Shown: one piece after another, positions 11,932 through 22,656 of the stretch | Numbering within the stretch: the first letter of the stretch is position 1 | Layout of the letters: every line of letters begins with the position of its first letter | Assembly (NCBI GenBank): GCA_001414345.1 | Contig: LLCB01000192.1 | Location: forward strand, 1-64,000 | DNA length: 64,000 bases | Reading direction: 5' to 3' | Source of the DNA: Hymenoscyphus infarciens | Taxonomy: Eukaryota > Ascomycota > Leotiomycetes > Helotiales > Helotiaceae | The notes under the pieces: generated by a model | Seen by the model: only the letters and a program-made list of their open reading frames with translations | What the model was told of the DNA's origin: nothing | Database searches by the model: none | Position numbers and translations under genes: made by a program

Positions 11932-12479
11932 GTATAAATCTATTAATTAATTAGTTCGATTTTTGAATCGCAATATACCCAAATATCACGACTGTAAAAA
12001 AATACTGGTGGAAGTAGTTCTTCCTCATGCACTATGTACAGTCTGGGAAATCTTTACTTCGAAGTTACCTGCGCTGCCATTTTTAACCCCTTTACCCCCC
12101 GGCTGCCCCACGAGTGAGCCGGGTGGGCCAAAACACCCCTTCCTCAAAAACAACAGAGCCGATCCTGGCCTCGACGCCAACAGCGGGCCATGTCTCGACC
12201 CTTCCCAACCCTCAACTTATATATTTGCGGCAACTTGGGTTGAGCCCAGACGACATTCATCACGAATAACTGGTTGTGTTGTCAATTTTTTATGTCAATT
12301 TTATGTCAGTTTGTCAGCTTGTGACTTTATATGTCTATTTCTATGTCACTTCGCTCGCCAATCTTGGTTCATCGCTCTTGGAACTCATTTCATGTTCTTG
12401 GTACTAGTTCAATTTGGGGCGTTGTTTTCTGCCCACAAAGTTTCACTTAAGTATGAGCTATTTCTCGCTTAGGAGCCAC
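11932..12479. other. Intergenic between convergent genes, no gene seen
   Basis: This is the 3' space between the RRP3 homologue and the convergent RING-like gene. A plus-strand frame at 11963-12472 is rich in Cys, Phe and Leu, without a recognisable start context or family, and I consider it chance. Confidence 0.55.
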
Positions 12480-13202
12480 TCACAAGATGGCTTTGACTGC
12501 TTCGGACAGCATGTCTTCCTCTGTTGTAACTGAAATGTCAGAATCCCGAAGGATTTTGAACTCGAAGCCACAGCCTGGGCAGCCATTAGTTCCAGTTGCG
12601 AAGTGAGTCTCAAGACATCCAAGCGAGAAAATATCGCCGCAGTCGCAGGGCAGTTCGTGAGGCTCATCTGCCCTGTGGGGACACAATCCATCTGGGGGTG
12701 AGAAGACTCCGCCTTGGCGTGACTTCTTACATACCCCACAGTTTTGCCCTTCATCAGTGAGATAAGCTGGGACTGGTCGGAAGAAGACGTCGGGAAATCC
12801 AGGCACGTGTTCACCAATGAAAAACGTTCGCTCCCGCGGGTGAACACCTTTAATGAACTCGTCCTTAATCATTTCTTGAGTCTCAGCCTTCCAATTACAG
12901 AGCTCAAGGGCATTGATCTCTTTCAAAAACTCTCGGTGGCGTTCCCGGAGTGTTGGAACGTCGAACTGTTCAAGGTTACTTCCCATGGTGTATGTTGCTG
13001 TTACCTTGGCAGTGAAACCATCACAAGTGAGGGTCTCTTGAACAGTACCTCGTCCGTCTCCTTGGCAGCCTGGGCAAGGTTCTTTGTACTCGAAGTACGC
13101 GTGCTGCTTGTTCTCGCGACAATAAGGGTTGGGAGCTGGGAAAGTGTAGCGACAGATGTGGCCGCACTGGAAATAAAAACGGGTTACCTCAAGACGACAC
13201 AT
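12480..13202 (-). CDS. Cys-rich protein with a RING-like C-terminal motif
   Basis: A single exon of 240 residues. The C-terminus carries a RING-like ligand pattern: CGVC near residue 150, CPH, then PCDCGDIFSLGCLETHF and finally CPGC near residue 213. That is roughly C-x2-C, C-x-H, C-x-C, C-x2-H and C-x2-C. The N-terminus has a second Cys/His group (MCRLEVTRFYFQCGHICRY and a CPGC at about 43-46), which may bind another metal ion. RING domains usually recruit E2 enzymes for ubiquitin transfer; ligase activity here is inference. Small fungal proteins of this type starting MCR...CGH are common and mostly uncharacterised. Spacing in the RING is irregular, so a different zinc fold is possible. Confidence 0.7.
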   Translation of the reverse strand: MCRLEVTRFYFQCGHICRYTFPAPNPYCRENKQHAYFEYKEPCPGCQGDGRGTVQETLTCDGFTAKVTATYTMGSNLEQFDVPTLRERHREFLKEINALELCNWKAETQEMIKDEFIKGVHPRERTFFIGEHVPGFPDVFFRPVPAYLTDEGQNCGVCKKSRQGGVFSPPDGLCPHRADEPHELPCDCGDIFSLGCLETHFATGTNGCPGCGFEFKILRDSDISVTTEEDMLSEAVKAIL

Positions 13203-13736
13203 GCTTTCTGGTCGGAGCTGTAGTGAGTAATAATAGTTCTACTATGTATGTTTCTCGACGGCGGATGGCTAGAAATACTTATCTGTGGGGATTGCTTGTT
13301 GGATATTCTGGAATTCATATACACATTGATTTATTCTGCTTGAAAGTTTGTATCTAGATGTGGCTTTTTTTGTTCTGCATTGTGTGTTCATGAAAGAAAC
13401 CACAAGTCATTGATGTTGTCAAGAAAACAAGAATCTTTCTTTGGGGTAATACAAAGAACTTCTGGTTGTTTTTTATTTGAAAATCTTCAATAATGGCATT
13501 GTCAATCTTGATTGGCCGCCAGGGGGTGGTGTTGTCGGTTGGTCTGTTTCAGCTCAAGGGGCAACCGACCACGCTGGGGAGTGGGTGAGATCTCACTTTC
13601 TACGACTTGAGCCCCCAAAAACACTCTCACTTCCATCACTTGGTTTTGCACAATTGAGGCACTTCTATTATATCATGGAATAAAAATGTTTTGGGGTATC
13701 TGGAGCGCTTCTGAGCTCCTGCCTCGCTTCACTGCC
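13203..13736. other. Intergenic between two minus-strand genes, no gene seen
   Basis: Contains the promoter side of the RING-like gene and the 3' end of the TLDc gene. T-rich around 13350-13480. No coding or RNA feature recognised. Confidence 0.5.
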
Positions 13737-15245
13737 TTATTCCTCGGCTTTCTCGCTCCATATCTCTAGGTCGGTGATTTTAAAGTTTGTGACCCAGTTC
13801 CCCCTCCAAGGATTGGGCTCATAAGTACCTGCGACCGCATCTCCATTTGCAATTTCATGTCTGACTTCTGCATGGGTGAGGTTATCCTTCAAGGTCAACA
13901 CGACGCCGGAGCCTTGACCGAATGTAACACTCTTATCGTCAACATTCCAGCCTGGCTTGCCGACAACACCTCTGTACACATCTTGGACCGAAGCCAATTG
14001 AAAAAGTGCACATCTCTCATATCCAACGTGGTCGGGAATTATATTGGTCTGGATACTCGACCCGTCAGCTTTAGGTTTCGGACTGAAAAGCCCAAAGGTA
14101 CATGGTACTCCGGTGGTCGTATCTTTGCCGAATAGTACTAAGAGAGCCTCGTCGGGGACTGCTTGCATCGTGTTCACTAGGGTAGTAGATGTTGGTAGAC
14201 TCGAAGCGTCGTAGTGATGCATTCGGGTGAAGCTTTCAAAAGCGACTGAGCCAGCGAGGAATGTGACAAGCTGACTCTGGAGTGGTAGTGCGAGAGCGAC
14301 ACCATCTGGTGCTGGAGGGACAGTCGCGGTGTCGAGGATGTGCAGAGGGGTTGGCATCCCAAGGAACGTCTGCGAGAGCAGGCGATAATAGGAGTCGAGA
14401 AGGTATGGCGCTACGTTCCTCATTCCGTACTCAAACATCCGCCAAGTAATAACCTGATCATCGGGTTTCTGTAAGAAGGAGGAAACAATGGACTGAGCCG
14501 CACCATTCAAGGGATAAATAGCGATGGTAGAATCGAATTGAAGCGCCAGGAGACACCTCACGAGTGCTACGAAGCGTTGGATGGGAATCCCAACTTGATT
14601 CAAGGAAGGAATATTGTTCTTTTGCTTTAGGATTTTGGCGATAGGTCGAAACCAATCCCGTGGGAGAGGTCCTTTTCCAGGGTCCTTGACATCCTGTGTG
14701 GAGTAAACGACGTCCAAAAGGTCCTGGTATATTTCGTCGTCGTCGTTATCGTCTGAAGAAACATTCTCCGCGACTGTGACCGATGCAAGACTTTGGAAAA
14801 TTAATCTCCAACGATCAGACTCGGTACGCTCGCGTGTGTCTGGACCTTCTTCTACGATGTACGCATATCGGCCAGGAATTGCCCATGCCAGGCCGCGCAT
14901 GAGCTGGTTTGAGGCAAGACCATCAGGTTGAGCGTCTGCTTCTGGGTATTGAGGAAACGGTAATGAGGCGAGGTATGTGATGCTATCATATATCATCTCT
15001 CCTGCCTCGACACCTTCTAAAGAGTGAGGAAGCGTGCCTTTGGTAGCCAAAAGAGAGACGAAGGCGGGTTTTGTCAGAATGGTGTTTCTAGCGAAAATCT
15101 CCGTGAGGCCTGCCTTTTCTTCTCCGCGAATAGCATGGCTGTTTTGGATTTTCAAGTCGAGACGCTCCATCATGGGCACCTTCTCCATCATGTCCTGAGC
15201 AATCCAGTCATCGATTTTTGGAGAAGAAACTTCCATGTTCGCCAT
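13737..15245 (-). CDS. TLDc-domain protein (Rtc5/Oxr1-like)
   Basis: A single exon of 502 residues. The last 170 residues read as a TLDc domain: LLVLFGKDTTTGVPCTFGLF, then CALFQLASVQDVYRG, GQGSGVVLTLKDNLTHAEVR, and the closing strand FKITDLEIW, which corresponds to the usual F.I..LEVW end. The N-terminal 300 residues are helical, without a domain I can name. In yeast the TLDc proteins Oxr1 and Rtc5 act on the vacuolar V-ATPase and favour its disassembly, so a role at the vacuole is a reasonable family-based guess. Rtc5 proteins usually begin with an MG myristoylation signal; this one begins MANMEVSS, so either the start differs or it belongs to another TLDc branch. The start ATG at 15245 has a downstream alternative three codons later. 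Confidence 0.7.
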   Translation of the reverse strand: MANMEVSSPKIDDWIAQDMMEKVPMMERLDLKIQNSHAIRGEEKAGLTEIFARNTILTKPAFVSLLATKGTLPHSLEGVEAGEMIYDSITYLASLPFPQYPEADAQPDGLASNQLMRGLAWAIPGRYAYIVEEGPDTRERTESDRWRLIFQSLASVTVAENVSSDDNDDDEIYQDLLDVVYSTQDVKDPGKGPLPRDWFRPIAKILKQKNNIPSLNQVGIPIQRFVALVRCLLALQFDSTIAIYPLNGAAQSIVSSFLQKPDDQVITWRMFEYGMRNVAPYLLDSYYRLLSQTFLGMPTPLHILDTATVPPAPDGVALALPLQSQLVTFLAGSVAFESFTRMHHYDASSLPTSTTLVNTMQAVPDEALLVLFGKDTTTGVPCTFGLFSPKPKADGSSIQTNIIPDHVGYERCALFQLASVQDVYRGVVGKPGWNVDDKSVTFGQGSGVVLTLKDNLTHAEVRHEIANGDAVAGTYEPNPWRGNWVTNFKITDLEIWSEKAEE

Positions 15246-16077
15246 GGAAATTAAGTGATCAGGGGGGCAATGTGAAAAACTGAATGTTATGAACTTTGCT
15301 AGAAACGAAGGAAATTGACTGAGATAATTTTGTTGTGGTTGAGATGCTCAACCAAGTCCCAGTGTCCGTCGCCTGATATGTATGGAAGGTGAAGTCCTGG
15401 TTCGTGCGGCTGCAATACAGCACTCGATCATCATAGGTATGACGGTGATGACGGCGGCTGAGAGAGATCCTTTAGAAAGGATTTAATTTGTCTCTCGTAA
15501 GAAGGAATCGTTGCGAGGTCGCACACGTGAGATTACACACGTGATCCGGGAGATCTTTACGTTATGGAGAGGATCTGACGTCGTAAAAGCTTACTTCGGT
15601 ATCAGGGTGCGAGACTCATAGCCTCAGAACGGCTGCTTGGATACTCTATGCTACGTAGTATAAGAACAATATTACTATACGAGGGATTCCTCATTCCGCT
15701 TTCTGAAACATGCTTAGAAGACCTCATGTAGATCTTCTTCATATTTCGCAGACGTGCTGAGACTTTGTTTAAAAAATAATATATCTAGTCCGTAAAAGAT
15801 CACACTGACAAATCCTTCACTCCTTTGATCATCAAAGGAGGCATACTGAGCATAGCCTGTACTCGTAGCTAGGCAGAAACGAAAGAATCACAAGCTATAA
15901 CTCCGACATATTTCTATAAAACCACAGCTTTTCCTGCTCTTCATAATCGTCTTCTCCAAGCTTTCATTCTTGCTTCTCTCGACAGTCTACCTTATTCGAT
16001 ACCTACAATTATTTTCCTATATTCCATCTTCCCTAGTTCAAACTCAACTCAAGTCAATTCTTCTTCATTCCATCAAA
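15246..16077. other. Divergent intergenic region, no gene seen
   Basis: Separates the TLDc gene (minus) from the small secreted protein gene (plus). A short inverted repeat, TTTGATCATCAAA at about 15825-15837, is visible, and the stretch before 16078 is rich in C and T, as often seen upstream of fungal start codons. No gene recognised. Confidence 0.5.
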
Positions 16078-16674
16078 ATGAGATTCTCATATCTTATCAC
16101 TGCCTTCTTGGCCTCCCTCACAATCGCAAGTCCTATCGCCAGTCCCGAAGCAGTTGAAAACACCAATCTCGCCATTCGCGCTGCAGATGTGAATAAGCCC
16201 GAATGGACATTAGCTACCACAGCACACCCCGGCCTAAAGAAAGATGATTGGGTATGGTTTACCTTGGAATGGCACCGTGGCTCAATTGGTGATGGCGACA
16301 CAGAGAGCGACAAGGAAATCTCGGATCTCAGAGACAAACTTGGTTTCGACCATATCGGAATCGTTGTCGGTCAAATCAAAGAGACCACAAGCGGCAAGGG
16401 AAAGAACTTGAAGACGACTCGGAGTTTCGATGCTGTTTTGTATCACATGATTGAGATCAAGGATAAAACTGAGCTCAAGAACCCCAACTTCAAAGCCCCT
16501 GATCCCAGCGAGGCTAAAACTCTCGTGTTCGGCGGATTGACTACTTCGAATAAGGCAACTGCTGCTAAGAAGGCGGCCAAAGATTACTTCGATGGTACTG
16601 TTCACGACAAGTATGCGGTCAACGGGAATAACTGTAACGACTTCGTGAATGCTGTCAAGGCCAAAGTCGTCTAG
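16078..16674 (+). CDS. Small secreted protein, possible LRAT/NlpC-P60-like fold
   Basis: A single exon of 198 residues. The N-terminus MRFSYLITAFLASLTIASPI is a clear signal peptide, probably cleaved near residues 18-22, so the protein should be secreted. Two motifs resemble the circularly permuted papain-like families (LRAT/HRASLS and relatives), where a His in a strand precedes a Cys at the start of a helix: DHIGIVVG with His92 and NNCNDFVNAV with Cys186. The family equivalents are HW.IYVG and NCEHFV. There are no other cysteines in the mature protein, so it has no disulfides; most small secreted effectors have several. The frame starts at 15970 without a stop, but the ATG at 16078 gives the signal peptide. 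Catalysis (acyltransferase, amidase or peptidase) is inference; it could also be an inactive fold. Confidence 0.75.
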   Translation: MRFSYLITAFLASLTIASPIASPEAVENTNLAIRAADVNKPEWTLATTAHPGLKKDDWVWFTLEWHRGSIGDGDTESDKEISDLRDKLGFDHIGIVVGQIKETTSGKGKNLKTTRSFDAVLYHMIEIKDKTELKNPNFKAPDPSEAKTLVFGGLTTSNKATAAKKAAKDYFDGTVHDKYAVNGNNCNDFVNAVKAKVV

Positions 16675-18431
16675 GTTATGATGAAGTTATCTGGGCCTAT
16701 CATCTACGGAGAGACCTCGCCAAAGTTTTAGCATTTCTTGCGTGGTTGATTTGGGCATTGATGGAGTTGTGGTTATCCATTGTTGGAATGGGTGCTACAG
16801 GTTGTTCTAGACTTTGGGTGGTTGATTTGGCTTTTTTGTTTTTGTGTATCTTCAATTCGAGTTCGCCTGTTTATTCCATTGCTGGTGTTGTTTGTTGGGG
16901 ATTACAGCCCTGGGGCATGTCTGTCGTTGATTAGTAGCTTGGAAATAAACTATACTGCTGCTTTACTCTTCGCGCCTTCTTTTTTTTACACCTAGTACTT
17001 TTTCGGGTAATTCTATACTCTCCCGTTTTTGGTGTTTTTGGTGCCCTTGTTGCTCTTATAAGCGTCGCATCATTCTCGCCATCTAGATTCTTACTTGCAC
17101 TCACCAAACAACCTTGTGACATCAAATACCTAGTGCCACATTAGTAGCTTTTAAGAACAAGTCGGTGATTGAAAGTGACGAAAGTCATGAAAAGGAGAGA
17201 TAAATGTGGGGTAAAACAGATGCATAAAAAGAGCTTGAATTTAGCCTGCAAATATTAAGAGCCCTCAAACGAAAAAACCCACAAAGATTTGCTTGAGCCT
17301 ACATCCAAATTTAGGTTTTATTCTCGTACCGACCTCCCCTATTTTTAAGCGACCCGCCTAAAGGTACCCACCTTAATTCCCAACTACCAAGACCTCCAAA
17401 AACACCTCGAAGACCCAATAATGATGATCAAGTATTTGTAATCTAAACAGTGCTAGTAGTGTATCTTCCATGTAAGTTTAAAATGCCTAAGTTTACAATT
17501 CATAGTCGAATTTGCCTGGTTCAGTTACACCTATTACGACTGCCATCCCTATAATTTTTGTTACATGTTTACTTACGCGACTTACATTATAGGCTTTATT
17601 ATTCTATAAAAACTAGTACTGGGCATCGATAGAGCTTTTCATGGTCATGAGTCATGACGCATTTGACATTCCTCATTGTCCTCCTGAGCTTGATTTTGTA
17701 CAGTAGATGGGTTGAAAGACATCTTCCTCCTCTTCAGGTGACACTCAGGGTCAAACCTCCTTTTATTTATATGTAGCTCTTGGTTCTGACAAACTACAAG
17801 TATTCCCACTCGTGGCTTATCCGTTATATCCTCTGCGATTGAGTCTAAGTGCTTAGCGCGTGGAATTAGTATCAATAAATAGCAATTCGTAATTGTTTTA
17901 TGCATGATTGAGACCGAAAGAATAGAGAACTATGTGCGCAACACCCTGAAATAATTGCCTGGTTTCTTGTTCGGCCCTTTACTTCTCGGGTGCATATATA
18001 TTAGGACCTCGCTAGCGACCGAGAACATTTAGAAAAAAAAAGAAATCGAGTTTCTCATTCTTAGATACAGGTTCGAATAAAGAGTCAAAGTTGTCCGAGT
18101 CAATTTCGTACCATGTTTCTTGCGGTGGTGGACGGGATCATCAGAGAGCCATCGCCCGCTCTCTTACCTTGTTTACTCTCATCGTTCATGCAATTTCCGA
18201 ATTTACATTACTGTTTTTCATACAAAGGAAAATTCCTTTGTACCTTGAGAAATTGTGTTCTTCCTTTGAGTCCTTGTAAACACTTATTGTTGATAACAAA
18301 GGCTATCGGCTGAAGGCATATTTTACCCTCAGAAAACAAATTGAATCACATGTTTATAATTTGAAAAAACTTTCAGTTTCATAGCTCCACAATCACACCA
18401 CAATCCTCAACTTCAACACACCTCTTGAACA
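16675..18431. other. Long intergenic region, no gene seen
   Basis: About 1.75 kb without a convincing gene. Frames at plus 16746-16995 are hydrophobic, G/T-rich and downstream of the secreted-protein stop, so they look like 3' UTR. The minus frame 17645-17905 lacks any recognisable motif. AT-rich patches occur around 17430-17620 and 18000-18060. Confidence 0.45.
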
Positions 18432-19046
18432 ATGTCAGCCAACATGAACACTAACGTCCCCGGGAAGACACAATCGCTACGACGGCGACTAACCACGGCA
18501 ACCAAAAAGGCTTTCAACACCACCCAGCCCCAAGCTACTGGGCCGCAAGTTGTTTTAGATTGTCAAATCTTTGTAGAGCGTGGTATGTGCAGCGACGGAT
18601 GTACCCTGACCATTACTCGATATGCTTGTCATGACGTTGTGACAGGAGCCCAGATGTGCGAAAAACACGCTGGTCTCCCTCAAGGACTTCCTGGAATCAA
18701 CGTCATTCCAACGGTTGAACCCCAGGAAGGAGTTTGCCAACCTTGTTCTCTTCGAGCAATCGAGGAAAAGAAGTTAAGCGAGTTCTTGAGAATCCGTGAT
18801 TTGGGCAAGAAGAAGTGGGGAAAGCGTAAGACCAGAGAGGAGGACTTATTAGATATGGGGGACAAGGCACTTGAAATGGGACCAGAAGCTTGGAACGAAT
18901 TCAAGGCGTCTAAAATGGCAGAAATCGCGGAGAACGCTCGAATCTCGGGGTTGTCATCGAAAGAAGCTAAGACAGAGCAGGAAGTTCTTGAGGCTCAGAT
19001 TGCGCATGTGACGCCTCGGGCTCAAACCAACCTGGCTGTTCGATAA
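18432..19046 (+). CDS. Conserved-looking small protein with paired cysteines, function unknown
   Basis: A single exon of 204 residues; the ATG at 18432 has a good A-rich context. Residues 1-40 are basic and Ser/Thr-rich. Residues 44-110 carry seven cysteines (for example CSDGC, ARYAC-like RYACHD, MCEKH and VCQPC), a pattern suggesting a small zinc-binding or redox region. The last 90 residues are a charged helix (EEKKLSEFLRIRDLGKKKW and on). No signal peptide or membrane segment. I do not recognise the family. Base composition matches its neighbours, so I think it is real. Confidence 0.6.
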   Translation: MSANMNTNVPGKTQSLRRRLTTATKKAFNTTQPQATGPQVVLDCQIFVERGMCSDGCTLTITRYACHDVVTGAQMCEKHAGLPQGLPGINVIPTVEPQEGVCQPCSLRAIEEKKLSEFLRIRDLGKKKWGKRKTREEDLLDMGDKALEMGPEAWNEFKASKMAEIAENARISGLSSKEAKTEQEVLEAQIAHVTPRAQTNLAVR

Positions 19047-20815
19047 GCCATTCCTTTCCATTCCTCCTCAAGTCACCAAGTTTAACCCCTTCAAAGTTTC
19101 TTCAACCTAACATTCTAATTGGTAAAAGCAGAGCTTTTTCCAAAACCCCCTTACACCTTAAATCTTTGATCATAAAATATATACTAAAATGGAAGTAGTT
19201 CTTCCTTTGACCTTAATTTACTTATATGTTCTGACGTGCGTTTTCAAACTTCAAAGTCAAATAAAAGCTTACCAACATACTTTTTATCACTTTGACAATT
19301 TAAACAAAAGCTTTTACTTAAGAAACCCAGCCGACAATCAAAGTACTGAAGCACTTTTCTTACTCTCAAGAATGCTGAAAAACTATTTCCTTAAAAAGAG
19401 AGAAAGAGAGAAAGCATCGGGGATTTTATATTGCGTTCATATCTAAAAAGTCCAGCATCTTTCAAACTTAGACAGTCTAAGTTAGACTAGAATCAGAGTA
19501 TATCTAGACCTAGGGTTAAAACAAAACTCCTATCCTTCTTTATGATAGCCAACAAACTCCGATCATCGCTTCCAAAATTCTGTCTCTTAAATTACCAATA
19601 AGATTGCAAACTTCGAGGAGAAGAGTCTTATTCAACAGACAGAAGCATCAATGGAGATGCAGCAAACATTGTCAAATAAAAAACAAACCGCCTCGGGTTT
19701 ATCTAAAAGAAACGAGATCACTCTGTGAACGCCGCCTTTCTTATTACTTCAGTAGAACTCCTACAATCACGATTATTGTTCTAGAGAATTTGGCAAGATC
19801 GAGAATCGAGAACACTCATTCTTCGAGCCTTTTTGAACAATAATTTAAGTTCTTCCAGACTGTTTTACAAGTCAAGTAGGTGTTCGCGGATCCATACCTA
19901 AGTCTCTTACCTGGTTTATCAATACAAGACACTGCTTATACGAAAGAATGGTAACCCCATGAAGCAGCTCATACTCTTCTCTTCGTCCGCGAACTCTACA
20001 TATCTGTCCCTATCTTGTATACTCGATCAAGTTTACAAAGTTTTAAACAGAGCGTTCACAGAGGCATAATTAAGCGATTTCTTCGAATATCTTTAGAGAA
20101 TAGTGATTGTTAATTGTTTATAATACCTGGACGACACTTCTATAGCTCTAAGAGCCGCGATCACCATGGTTACTCGCTTGGCTTTGCTCAACTTTCTATG
20201 TTCATCTGTGGGAGTCCGAGCCGTATGGAACAGAGAACAAGGAATAGGGCCATGCTTCACGAGTTTTTAATTATAAATTGGCGCTTCTAGAGGGACTTCC
20301 TTTCTATACCTTTTTTACAACTCTTTTATATATTCCGGCCTCCTCTCCAGTTCCTAGGCTCCTATACTTCTTCTTTGCTTCTATATTACACCCCTTAGGG
20401 TCTTTACTCCCACGCTTTCGTTCTTAGAAAGTACTCGCGTTCGCGAAAGTAGGAGATTACGTACTCCCCCCCCCTAAATAACATATAAGCGCACAGCTGC
20501 TATACTATACTAAAAGTCTATACACTCTACAGTTTATTCAGAGGGGGGGTGGGAGAGTAGGGCGTTTACACCTCATATAAGCGCATTTCTTAGAAGAGAA
20601 TAGAAAGGTGACATAAAACGCCTAAAGAGGCCTCGTAACTACAAGGATCTAATACCCTAGCCCCTTTTTTCCCTTTCTACCTTTCTTACTCTCCTCTTAT
20701 CCTCTTCTTATCTATCTCTCTATTCTATCTTTTTAAAATAGTTGAAGGGATATAATTAACGAGGAAGACGTACTCTAGCTCGAAAAGAGAGAAAAAAGAG
20801 GCGGAAGCAGAGACC
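19047..20815. other. AT-rich accessory region with repeat fragments
   Basis: Frames are short and AT-rich. The stretch contains a fragment (20224-20279) that is an inverted copy of the 3' end of the next gene, and a segment at about 19826-19885 that resembles 55259-55325. C8 and G7 runs occur at about 20466 and 20545, and the word CATATAAGCGCA appears twice (about 20482 and 20575). This looks like decayed repetitive DNA; I cannot name an element. Confidence 0.5.
20224..20279 (+). repeat. Inverted partial copy of the end of the 20.8-22.1 kb gene
   Basis: This 56-nt block matches the reverse complement of 20843-20898 at 48 of 56 positions without gaps. All eight differences are transitions, and at six of them this copy has the A or T. 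In the other copy the sequence is coding, on the minus strand. Similarity fades within a few bases on both sides. Confidence 0.8.
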
Positions 20816-22131
20816 CTAGCTAGAAACTAGGTATTGTCTAGTAATCTGTAATTGAAAACTTGTAAAGCATGGCCCTATTCCCTGTTCTCCGTTCCGTAGA
20901 GCCGTTAAAAATTCAAGCTCCACAATCCAAGCAACCTTCCACAGGTCCTCATCCCGTCGTTGTTCATTTAGAAGTTCGTTAAGCTCCTTGATCGCTTGCC
21001 GATATTGAAAGCGAGAAAACAAATACTGGTCGGGGCCAGGCGCTACCTCTTTACCCAATGGAGTCAAAGCCGTTGTCATTAGGGGGCTGGGGTTTACGGC
21101 ACTTCCACCTCAATACCAAGGTTAATACTTCCTTCAACACATGCCGCCCATGTTGAAAGAACAAGCGGAAACACCTCAGGCTCGAAGCAGCTGCTCCCCA
21201 AGAATCCGGGTTCCATTGTTGCAGCCGAAATGGTAAGCGTTGCCAGAATATATTGCGATCTTGCAGCAACATGATATCCAAATTCAGCGAGAGCAAGCCC
21301 ATGACCCCTAAGACGTCGAGCTTCCATGAATGATTCTTTGTTGCTCAATCGAGGAAGGTTTGAAGCCTTCAAGAATTCCGCTCGTTGGTTATCGTCTAGG
21401 CCTTGGATGAGCAATTCTCGTTCACTTTTATGACGTCGAATACCTTTCAGTCCATTCATCATCTGACTTGTTCGTATACGAGAAAGTTTGTAGTACCTGC
21501 TTTCCGTATTGAAATCCAAAGATATTCTGGAATCTATATCAGAAGGAGCTCTGCTGAAGCGGTGGTTGAACGCAAGATCGGATGAAGCGGCGTTGAGAAC
21601 CCCTACTTAGAGAAAAAGATGACGAGAAGTCATTAGGAAAAATTCTGATTCATCGTTCTGGTCCAATGCCTTCCAGTTTTGTCGGCAGGGGCCTCGGTAA
21701 CTATCAATTTGCATGGCAGCATCTGGATTATGCTTGGTCAATCTCATCGTTGGAATGACCGTCATGATCCAAGCTGTGATATAACTCGTCGCTAAGAATG
21801 GCCGAGTATTAGTATGAATACCCAGGGATACAAGAGTATTCTCTCTGTGCAAACACTCCACCACCTCCGCTGACAGTTGGTGCTTCAGCTGGGAAAGACT
21901 GACAAGAGGTTGTGGTTTCCAATCCATCTAGTCCAAGACTCGTCGTCAATCTTTCGAAAGGAGGTGTTGTTGTCGATAGAGAAAGCTTGCTGTAGGATTT
22001 TTCTCCCGGATCTCCTTGGGGAGAGACATTAAAGTGGTAGGTATCTTGAGAGGCAGTAGTTGGACAAAGCTGTTGTTGTGGTAAACCTTGAGTGGTGTTG
22101 CAATTGCTGTTAGGTAAGTATTTAGAAACAA
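20816..22131 (-). pseudogene. Unresolved minus-strand gene or gene remnant, function unknown
   Basis: Four minus-strand frames follow one another: 22131-21946, 21927-21607, 21519-21094 and 21079-20816. The last two can be joined by an intron from about 21108 to 21041 (donor GTATTG, branch CTAAT, acceptor AAAG) that gives INLEVAPGPDQYLF across the splice. The second and third lie in the same frame but are split by a TAA at about 21608, just after a good branch-like CTAATGAC, and I cannot find a convincing donor. The first segment is also not clearly linked. The translations (QLSAEVVECLHRENTL, RGHGLALAEFGYHVAARSQY) look like ordinary protein, but I recognise no family. It may be a multi-exon gene with atypical splice sites or one recently broken. 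Confidence 0.4.
20843..20898 (-). repeat. Partner arm of the inverted partial duplication
   Basis: Second arm of the pair with 20224-20279, lying within the last codons of the minus-strand open frame that ends at 20816. The translated part includes RNGEQGIGPCFTSFQLQI. The two arms are about 560 bp apart and inverted. Confidence 0.8.
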
Positions 22132-22656
22132 AATTAGTTTAGGGAGGAGGTATAGACTTATAAACTAGTTTTGGAATGGCCATGTACTCACCAGAAGGAG
22201 TATTCTATGAGTGATCTTGGGATGACCATTGGTTCTCTCTGAATCATAGCACTGCGGCAAGTCATTTACTAACAAGACTATGGGGCTGTGGTACTAATGG
22301 GTGGCTCGGTTGCTTTAACTTGCTTGTCCTTGTGGTACAATGCTTCTTGTGAGTTAATATAGAAACTCTTGTTGTGAACAGTAGAACTACGAGTACTCGT
22401 CTTTCACTTTAAGTGTCCTCTTTAAGTTGTTACACGAAAATTGGGAATAAAATAAATGGGGATGCACTTACACTGAAAACCCATCTGGGGAAGCGCACCT
22501 CGCTTAATCGACAGCCCTCAGACACTCCCAATAAAGGGTTGATCATTATACCCATTTAAATTGAAGAGTTAGATATCGTTTCTATGTTCATCAATATATA
22601 CATCTGATCTTACACCCAACCAACGAAAGCCTACCAAAGCAAGGCCAAACATCATC
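22132..22656. other. Intergenic, no gene seen
   Basis: Upstream of the unresolved gene and downstream of the rhomboid gene. Rich in GTGG and TTG words; no coding feature recognised. Confidence 0.45.

Noticed and set aside
12480..13202. A 21-nt GTAACC...CCAG segment just after the start that mimics an intron
   Set aside because: Too short to be spliced, and the reading frame is continuous through it.
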